From assembly GCF_001701025.1 (NCBI RefSeq), contig NZ_CP016793.1, positions 9,610,001 to 9,674,000 of the forward strand: DNA of 64,000 nt. The letters run 5' to 3'. This document shows, in pieces, positions 57,599 to 64,000 of this stretch. A program made the translations under genes and the position numbers. Each line of letters opens with the position of its first letter. Positions within the stretch are counted from its first letter, which is position 1. Below the pieces are notes generated by a model. It made no database searches. It had not been told where the DNA came from and worked only from the letters and a program-made list of their open reading frames with translations. The stretch is from Lentzea guizhouensis (GTDB lineage: Bacteria; Actinomycetota; Actinomycetes; Mycobacteriales; Pseudonocardiaceae).

Positions 57599-58840
57599 TC
57601 ACGCGTTGCGGCGGACCAAACCGGTGAAACCCGCCACGAACAGGGTGGCGAACGCCCAGGCCAGGACCTGCAGCAGCCAGGTGGAGGCGAGCACGGCCTG
57701 GCCGGCGGCGGAGCCGGAGTCCACGGTGCAGCGCGCCGCGTCGACCTTGACCAGGGGCGTTGCGACGTTCAACGCGTAGCCGACCTGTTCGACGGTCGAG
57801 CAGCGCACGGCACCCGAGAGCAGGACCACCGCCACCGACACCGCGAGCACGCCGGCGAGCCACACCAGGGCCAGCGCCGGGCGGTAGCCGTGGCCGACGG
57901 TGATCGCGGTGACGAGGTGCCAGGTGCGGCCCCAGCGGGAGAGCCGGCCGCGGCGGCGCAGGTCGCGCTGCTGGGCGACCCTGATCCGGCGTGCGTCGCG
58001 TTCGTTGCCCGCCGCGGAGTGCGCGGCGGCGAGCTGGACCCACGGCTGCGTCGAGTAGTCCGGGGTGCGGGTCGCCAGCAGGGTCAGCCATTCGTCCACA
58101 GTGGCGTCGCGCGGCAGGCCCTCGTACACGAGTCCGTCGAGCTGCACGGCGCCTTCGATGCCCGCGAACGGCATCAGCAGGTCCTTGCCCACCCGCGCGT
58201 GCCGCAGGTCCAGCGCCCTCGGTCCGACGAGCCTGCCCTCGCGCAGGATCAGCTGCCCGTCGATCCGCGCGCCTCGCATCCGCACCGCCGCGTGCTCACC
58301 CTCCCCGACGGCGGTGAACCCGTGCGACAGGAAGGCCGCGTCACCGACCTGCAGGTCCACGCCCTGCAGCGCGGCTCCCCTGCCGGTGCTGCGCACCCGT
58401 GAGCCGCGGCAGTCCAGCACCGCGCCGATCCTGCCGCTGCTCAGCACCACCGAGCCGACCGCGCTGAACCCCTCGTTCAGGTAGACGCTGCCGCCCACCC
58501 GCAGCCCGCGCAGGTCGAGCGCGATCTCCTGGGACGGCGCCGTCAGCTTCGCGCCGCTCAGCGACACGTCGTGCTCGATGGTGATCCGCACCCCGCTGAC
58601 CGACGGTGCCACGAGCCCGCGCAGGTCCAGCACCGTGAACTGCGCCCGGTCGAGCACCACCGGCAGCTCGGAAACGCAGTCCCGCAGCACCAACGGCCGT
58701 TTCGCCACCACGTCGGACAGGTCGAGCTGCCCGACGATCCGCGCCCCGCTCACCCGCAGCCCGGCCGGGTCCAGCTGGTCCGCCTCGACCACCAGCCGCC
58801 GGATCTCGGATGCCTCGACCTCGTCCCCCGCGATCTCCAC
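57599..58840 (-). CDS. Membrane protein with a pentapeptide-like repeat domain
   Basis: A 413-aa protein. Residues about 1-245 consist of short beta-helix-like units (LRVSGARIVGQLDLSD, ALDLRGLRVGGSVYLNEG, VRMRGARIDGQLILREG), as in pentapeptide-repeat-type scaffold proteins. A helical linker follows, then two to three C-terminal membrane helices (ALALVWLAGVLAVSVAVVLL, LASTWLLQVLAWAFATLFVA). GTG 58840 is 11 bp after the stop of the phospholipase C gene, so the two are in one transcript. Annotators often call such proteins membrane-associated oxidoreductases, but I see no redox motif. Confidence 0.8.
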   Translation of the reverse strand: MEIAGDEVEASEIRRLVVEADQLDPAGLRVSGARIVGQLDLSDVVAKRPLVLRDCVSELPVVLDRAQFTVLDLRGLVAPSVSGVRITIEHDVSLSGAKLTAPSQEIALDLRGLRVGGSVYLNEGFSAVGSVVLSSGRIGAVLDCRGSRVRSTGRGAALQGVDLQVGDAAFLSHGFTAVGEGEHAAVRMRGARIDGQLILREGRLVGPRALDLRHARVGKDLLMPFAGIEGAVQLDGLVYEGLPRDATVDEWLTLLATRTPDYSTQPWVQLAAAHSAAGNERDARRIRVAQQRDLRRRGRLSRWGRTWHLVTAITVGHGYRPALALVWLAGVLAVSVAVVLLSGAVRCSTVEQVGYALNVATPLVKVDAARCTVDSGSAAGQAVLASTWLLQVLAWAFATLFVAGFTGLVRRNA

Positions 58841-58851
58841 GGACGGAGACG

Positions 58852-60798
58852 TTAGCCGGAGATCGACTCCTGGCCGTTCTCGATGTGACCGCACAGACGA
58901 CGGCGGAACCGCGGCTCCTCCTCCACCGTGACGGTCAGGTCGTACCAGCCGGAGTTCATCACGGTCAGCCACGGGATCACGTGCCGGTGGCCGGGCCGCA
59001 CCACGATCCGCCGCCGCCCCAGCACGAACGTCAGCCGCGAACGCCCGGAGTTCTCGAACGTCAACGTGAGCACACGGCTGTATCCGCGCACCGACGACGA
59101 CACGCGCGCACTGTCAGACGCAGAGCCGGCGAACTCACGGCGGAACCCGTTCGGCCCGAGCAGCACCAGGTCGTGGTCGCCGGGCAGCTCCACCGACGCC
59201 GCGCGGGCCACGTCGAAGTGCTGCGGCAGCGCGAACTGGGCCGAGTACGGGTACAACGCGAGGTGCACGGACGCGGAACCCGTGTTGGACATCTCCAGCC
59301 GTGAACCGCGAAGCGACGCATCGGGCTGATAGGGCAACGCGCGCGCACGGCGGCGTCCTGCTTCCTGCTCCGGCATCTTCTGCTCGGACGGCGGCGCGGG
59401 TCGCCAGCGCGGCGTGGCGGGCGGCACGGGCGCGGGCTCGCCGACCTCGGGCCAGGTGCGGCGGCGGTCGAAGTCGAACGCCGAGGTCAGGTCACCCGAC
59501 ACGGTCCGGCGCCACGCGGAGATCTCCTCCGACCGCACACCGGTCCACTTCTCCAGGAACTGCGTCATCGACGTGTGGTCGAACACCTGCGAACACACGT
59601 ACCCGCCGACCGACCACGGCGAGACGACGGTCATCGGCACACGGGTGCCCAACCCCAGCGGCTTGTCGCCCACGTACTCGTCGGTGACGGACAACGGCGG
59701 GCGCGGCGGCGGCACGTGGTCGTAGAACCCGTCGTTCTCGTCGTAGGTGATGAACAGGACCGTCGACTCCCACACCTCCTGGTTGGAGGCCAGCGCGTCC
59801 AGCACCTGGTAGGTGATCGAGGCCGAGGCGGCGGGTGACGACGCGCCGGGGTGCTCGGAGTCCACCGACGACGGCACCAAGTACGACACGGCGGGCAACG
59901 AGCCGGAGCTCACGTCCGCGCGGAACGCCTCCCCCAGCCCGCCCGGCCGCACCCGCTGCAAGCCCCTGTCGTACAGCGACTTCTCGGCCGGCGTCAGCTT
60001 CGACAGGTCGATCGCGCCGATCAACGCGGGGTCGCCGGTGCCGTAGAGCTTGTCCAGCGACTTGAACCCGGCCGGCAGCACCTTGCGCGCGATCTCCTTG
60101 AACCGCACGAAGAACTCCAGGTTGTTGTCCTGGAAGTTGTCCCACTCCTGGTACACCCGCCACGACTTCCCGGCCGCCTCCAGGCGTTCCGGGTAGGTCT
60201 TCCAGGTGTAGCCGGCGTGGGTGTCCTCGGCGTAGGCCGCGTTGCCGGTCGCCCGCGTGCCGTTGGGCTCGTAGCCGGTGTAGCCGGACACCCAGTAGTT
60301 GCGGTTCGGCGAGGTCGAGGTCGGCACCGAGCAGTGGTAGGCGTCGCACAGCGTGAACGTGTCGGCGAGCTCGTAGTGGAACGGGATGTCCTGGCGCGTG
60401 TAGAACGCCATGGTGGCGGCCGTCTTCGCGGGCACCCAGTTGTCGTTCCAGCCACCGCGCAGGGCCGCGTGACCCCCGTTCCAGCTGTGGTCGAGGTCAC
60501 CGATGTACTGGATGTCGCGTCCAGAGGCGGCCTCGCGGACCGGGAACGGCAGCACCCCGGTCTGGTTGAACACGCCCTTCAAGGCATTGCGGTCGGAGAA
60601 CCCGCGCACCCCGCGCAGCGACCCGTAGTAGTGGTCGAACGAGCGGTTCTCCTGCATCAGCAGCACCACGTGCTTGATCGCGCGCAACCCTCCCGAGCGC
60701 GGTTCGCGAGCGAGCGCGGCGTACACCGACGGCGGCAGCAGCGTGCCGGAGGCAGCAGCGACGGCGGCAGCCATGAACCCACGACGAGAGAGCGACAT
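58852..60798 (-). CDS. Tat-exported phospholipase C (phosphocholine-specific type)
   Basis: A 648-aa secreted enzyme. A twin-arginine signal (MSLSRRGFMAAAVAAASG) is followed by a phosphoesterase core with HVVLLMQENRSFDHYYGSLR, YDENDGFYDHVPPPRPPL and CDAYHCSVPTSTSPNRNYWV. Two C-terminal DUF756-like domains follow, beginning near RGSRLEMSNTGSASVHLALY. Family members cleave phosphatidylcholine or sphingomyelin at the cell surface and can be acid-phosphatase-like. ATG 60798 is set by the Tat signal; the frame is open to 60852. It is followed by the repeat-domain membrane protein. Confidence 0.92.
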   Translation of the reverse strand: MSLSRRGFMAAAVAAASGTLLPPSVYAALAREPRSGGLRAIKHVVLLMQENRSFDHYYGSLRGVRGFSDRNALKGVFNQTGVLPFPVREAASGRDIQYIGDLDHSWNGGHAALRGGWNDNWVPAKTAATMAFYTRQDIPFHYELADTFTLCDAYHCSVPTSTSPNRNYWVSGYTGYEPNGTRATGNAAYAEDTHAGYTWKTYPERLEAAGKSWRVYQEWDNFQDNNLEFFVRFKEIARKVLPAGFKSLDKLYGTGDPALIGAIDLSKLTPAEKSLYDRGLQRVRPGGLGEAFRADVSSGSLPAVSYLVPSSVDSEHPGASSPAASASITYQVLDALASNQEVWESTVLFITYDENDGFYDHVPPPRPPLSVTDEYVGDKPLGLGTRVPMTVVSPWSVGGYVCSQVFDHTSMTQFLEKWTGVRSEEISAWRRTVSGDLTSAFDFDRRRTWPEVGEPAPVPPATPRWRPAPPSEQKMPEQEAGRRRARALPYQPDASLRGSRLEMSNTGSASVHLALYPYSAQFALPQHFDVARAASVELPGDHDLVLLGPNGFRREFAGSASDSARVSSSVRGYSRVLTLTFENSGRSRLTFVLGRRRIVVRPGHRHVIPWLTVMNSGWYDLTVTVEEEPRFRRRLCGHIENGQESISG

Positions 60799-60863
60799 GA
60801 ACGGAGTTTCTAGCCTGGCGACGTAAAGCGGAACCCACCCGTACATGAACAAAGGCCCGCGAG

Positions 60864-61120
60864 TTGCGGTTGGCGTTCGGGCAACGCCCGGTCGCGACCC
60901 TTGTCCTCAGCACCACACGGACACCGTCATCGGCGCCGCCCCACGCCGACGACGTGCCGCCGGCGTTCCAGAACAGACCGGCCCAGGCCGTCTGCGACAA
61001 CGCCGTGCCCACGATCGCCGGATCGGGCACGATCTTCGGCGGCCCGGGCCGGACGTGATGGTCGGCAGCCCTTTCGACTACTGCCCGTCGTCGACGGAGA
61101 ACCCGGTCAGCTGCGTGTGA
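60864..61120 (+). pseudogene. Remnant of an RTX-like (calcium-binding repeat) protein end
   Basis: One frame encodes AVCDNAVPTIAGSGTIFGGP up to about 61055. One base out, it continues DVMVGSPFDYCPSSTENPVS and stops at 61118-61120. Joined, the GGPG-x-DV-x-x-G pattern is like the last unit of hemolysin-type Ca-binding repeat proteins, with two or three Cys in place of the usual final repeat. There is no signal peptide or full array upstream, so only a fragment is left. Its stop overlaps the end of the next (minus-strand) pseudogene. Confidence 0.4.
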
Positions 61121-63368
61121 CCTGCCGCAGAAGCATCGCCGTGGCCGGGTCGGGCGACTCCGAGCTGCCGCAACGAGTCCAGCACGCGCGCACGGGTCCG
61201 CAGCGTCCTCTGCGGGTTCCGTGCGCGCAGCGCGGCGGCCAGCGCCAGGCGGTGGGCCGCGGCTCGAACGGTTCGAGCGTGAGCGCGCCGTCGGTCAGCC
61301 GTCACGCCTCGACCGGGTCCGCGGCGACGAGCCTGAGCTCTCCCAACGTCAGCAGGTTGCGCACGGGCCGTGCGCGCACGTCGGCGATCTCTGCGTCGCA
61401 CAGCTCAGCCAGGTCGGTGAGCGGCTCCACCCCGCCACAGCGCGACGGCTTGGGCGAGCTGGTCGGCGTCGGTCAGCTCGTGCAACGACCACAGGTCCGC
61501 GGTCAGCATCCCGCCGCGCACCAACCGGATCGCGTCGGCGTCGCTGCGCACGCAGTAGCTCGCCTCGCCGCCAGCGCGGTCCGGCTCCGGCAACCGGCGC
61601 AGGTGCGTCGTCGTGACCCGCAGGTTCCGCGCGGCACTCGCCGGTTCGAGTCCCGGCCACAGCAGGTCCACCACCTGGTCCCGGCTGAGCACCGGCCGCA
61701 GCACCAGCAGCTGCCGGACCCGCACCCGCCGCAGCTCCGGCCGGTCGGTCGCGACACCGTTGCGGGTCACCCGCATCGGCCCGATCACCTCGATCCGACC
61801 GGGTGGTGCGGCGGTGTGGGCACGGCGGCCCGCAGTCGTGCCGCACCGGCCGCCAGCTCGGGTCGCGGGTGAGCTCACGCAGCTTGCGGTGCACCGGCGT
61901 TCCGACGTGATCGGCCAGCCAGCCGCCCAGCCGCGTGGACCCGGTGGCCGCCAACCTGGTGGCCAGCTCGACCGACCACGGCAACGGCAGGAAGCACAAC
62001 GCGTGCGCCTCCGGCAGCTGGGCCGCGTGACTCAGGTCGCCGGACCTGGCTCGCACCAACGCTTTCGCGGCCGACCGCGCCTTGCGGTGCGACGGGCCGA
62101 GATCCGTGGCGTCCCAGCGTTTCCTGAGCTCGTCGCTGAGCACGTAGCCCAGCGCCAGGAACCGCCGCAGGTGCCGTTCGGCGACTTTGCCCTCGATCGG
62201 CCACTTGGCCAGATGCCGTTTGTAGACATCGCGCGCGTTGTCCTCCTCTCCGCGCATGACAGCCACTGCAGCCTGTGCCGCAAATGCCAGGACCGCGTCG
62301 CGTGGGTTGTCTTTCTCGGAGGGATCACCGCACGGCAGTTCGGCGTTGGTTTCGCCTAAGGACGCCGCAATGACCGTGTGCAACGCACGAGCCACGAACT
62401 CTCCACGCGCCGTGGTGTCCACATCGTCCCCATGAAACTGCACGGGTTCGCCGTCGAACCAGCGTGCTGCTGCGGCATGGCGCCGCGCGAGGTCGTCAGC
62501 CAACGGACGTTCCGCGAGCTCAGCAGCGTCACGCCCGCGGCCGCATCGCCGTGCCGTCGTCTACGGCAACATCGACAACGTCGTGCGCACCAGCTCCACC
62601 GCGAGCGTGGCCAGCAGACGCCAATCGCCTGCTCAGCAGGCGATCCGTCCCGCACCGGCCAGCTCGCCGCGCGCACAGCACGTCCACCGCCTTGGACCGC
62701 ATGGCCGCGATTCGTTCGCGCGGCACACTCCTCGCCACCGGGTCGGCCCACAGGTCGTGCGCGCGGTACCGGCCGTCGTCGAGCCGCGTGACCAACGGCA
62801 CCCAGCGCACGAGCTCGTCGAGGTCGGTGAACGTCCCCGTGACGGCGGCGAGCTCGTCCTCGGTCGCGCACCCGAGCGTGGTGAGCGCGGCCAACACGGT
62901 CTCCACGGGTTCCGGCAGCCGTTTCCGCGTCGGTGAACGCCAGGTCTTCGTCCCCGATAGTGGCTATCTGCCCAGCCGCCTCCCTCCTGGCCAACGGAAG
63001 GTCGGAACCCCTCGGCCAGAAAGCACCAAATGCGCTGTGTCCGGCAACGCGCGCACGACCGCCCCCAGCATCATCGCGCCCGGCGAATCGTCAGGGATCT
63101 CATGCACGTCGTCGAGGTGAACGCACACATCAAGCGGTGCACGCTGCCTGAGTGCCGCAACCACATCACGCGCGCCGGGTGCCGTGTCCGATCTCAGCGC
63201 GAGAGCGTCGATGATCGCCGTCGTCTTGCCGAAACCCGCACCCGCGACGACCAGCGTGACCGGCCGCGACCACCGGGTGCGCTGCCGGTCGACGAAGCGC
63301 AGGCGGGGCAGCTCGACATCGAGTGGCTGCGGTACGGCGTGCAGGCCGGTCGTGTTCGTGTCGCCCAC
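61107..63368 (-). pseudogene. Large ATPase/SARP-type regulator, degraded
   Basis: Pieces of one protein run through all three frames. GTG 63368 gives a MalT/LuxR-like ATPase start with P-loop VVAGAGFGKTTAII and LDDVHEIPDDSPG. Winged-helix (LAALTTLGCATEDELAAVTG) and helical (RHLAKWPIEGKVAERHLRRF) segments follow. At the C-terminal end are an OmpR-like DNA-binding domain (IEVIGPMRVTRNGVAT, RQLLVLRPVLSRDQVVDLLW) and a BTAD-like end (LRARNPQRTLRTRARVLDSL, AMLLRQVTRS). The DNA-binding/BTAD part being C-terminal reverses the classic SARP order. Several slips make this nonfunctional unless the sequence is faulty. Confidence 0.7.
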
Positions 63369-63489
63369 GGGTGGCGGGGACGGTTCGGGGACGGAAAATA
63401 CGCCGCGTGGTCAGGCTGGCGCAGGGGTCCCCCCGAGTTGAGCGCCCCTTCTGCACACCGTACTCAGGGGGTCTGACAGTTCGCGGCGA

Positions 63490-64000
63490 TCACGAACGGC
63501 CGGGAGGGGCAGCGTCCAGAACGCGCGCCACGAACGCCGTTTTGCCTTCCGTGTACGCCTCGCGGTCGTGCCCGCTGTTCGCGGACAACCGGCGTTTGAG
63601 GTCCTCATACTCCCGTGCGAGCCGTGCGTCGCCGCGCAGCGCGTCGCGGAACCGGAGCTGGTCGGTCCACCGCGGGTGCCCGGCTTGGATGACGTGCAGG
63701 TGGGCCGCGCGCCGTTGCCCGGAGGCGTCGGGTTTGACGAAGAAGCGGCGCCACGGCCGGCCGTCCAGCTCTGGCGGCACGTACGACCAGCCCGCCTCGG
63801 CGAGCGCCGCGCCGGTGACGACGGCGTCCGGGTCGGTGACCGAGGCCATGAGGTCCACCACCGGCTTGGCGGCAAGGCCGGGCACCGCGGTCGACCCGAC
63901 GTGTTCCACCCCGTCGACCAGCCACGGTGCGAGCAGGTCGGCGAGGTGGGTACGTTCAGCGCGGGCGCGCACGGACCACTGCGGGTCGTGGGGACGCACC
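63490..64000 (-). CDS. GrpB/UPF0157-family protein (start beyond or at the window end)
   Basis: A protein of at least 169 residues with the GrpB hallmarks VEHVGSTAVPGLAAKPVVDL, RRFFVKPDASGQRRAAHLHV and DALRGDARLAREYEDLKRRL, ending FVARVLDAAPPGRS. The family shares the nucleotidyltransferase fold but its role is unclear. GTG 63999 opens the visible part, but the true start may lie outside. A gap of 121 bp separates it from the degraded regulator gene, and its content is not recognised. Confidence 0.85.
   Translation of the reverse strand, partial: VRPHDPQWSVRARAERTHLADLLAPWLVDGVEHVGSTAVPGLAAKPVVDLMASVTDPDAVVTGAALAEAGWSYVPPELDGRPWRRFFVKPDASGQRRAAHLHVIQAGHPRWTDQLRFRDALRGDARLAREYEDLKRRLSANSGHDREAYTEGKTAFVARVLDAAPPGRS

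Noticed and set aside
55547..57627. Long plus-strand open frames opposite priA
   Set aside because: Arg/Pro/His-rich shadows; the minus strand holds recognisable PriA segments.

Overview
The window is high-GC actinobacterial DNA, most likely from a Pseudonocardiaceae-type organism (Lentzea/Saccharothrix/Actinosynnema-like). This rests on codon use, many GTG starts, ATGA/GTGA stop-start overlaps, inhA-fabG (mabA) pairing, AfsR/SARP-type regulators, GlxA, a RipA-like NlpC/P60 hydrolase, an actinobacterial PriA, and a STAND NTPase with actinobacterial-style repeats. The genus is inferred, not proven. No rRNA, tRNA, CRISPR array or insertion sequence was seen.

Layout. 0-10.2 kb: inhA and fabG (minus strand) are separated from a VWA/DUF58/MoxR operon (minus) by a plus-strand block holding an FAD/Fe-S dehydrogenase, a small secreted protein, a two-component system whose kinase gene is frameshifted, and a TAXI lipoprotein. 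10.2-23.3 kb: mobA, a TetR-controlled drug-type ABC exporter with two tandem operators, two isochorismatase-family hydrolases around a GlxA-type regulator, a second TetR with a divergent GNAT gene and duplicated 19-bp operators, a 1,284-aa STAND NTPase, and a secreted NlpC/P60 hydrolase. 23.4-34.8 kb: acyl-CoA synthetase, sirtuin, two membrane proteins, an FAD monooxygenase, an AfsR/SARP regulator in an ABC-transporter operon, and a decayed AraC/hydrolase pair. 34.9-40.6 kb: aconitase, then a lower-GC AIPR-type defence gene. 40.6-57.6 kb: a core block on the minus strand in the order priA, (ggt), def, fmt, sORF, rsmB, flavoprotein, rpe, ribD, ribE, ribBA, ribH, PH-domain protein, with some plus-strand insertions (sigma factor pair, beta-propeller protein). 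57.6-64 kb: an operon of a Tat-exported phospholipase C and a membrane protein, a wrecked ATPase/SARP regulator, an RTX-like remnant, and a GrpB-family gene cut by the window end.

Two conserved neighbourhoods can be recognised from memory of Mycobacterium tuberculosis gene order: acn-rip-moxR-DUF58-VWA-fabG-inhA (here split by three insertions) and priA-fmt-rsmB-rpe-ribD-ribE-ribBA-ribH. The genes between the core members are mostly regulators, transporters and defence-like genes, as expected of accessory insertions.

A warning applies to the whole window. At least eight genes are interrupted by small frame slips, most of them consistent with a single lost base in a G/C-rich run (histidine kinase, zinc-ribbon ORF, SARP, AraC, the small ORF at 52.6 kb, priA, the RTX remnant, the regulator at 61-63 kb). 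Some also carry real internal deletions. Sequence alone cannot tell sequencing indels from genuine decay.
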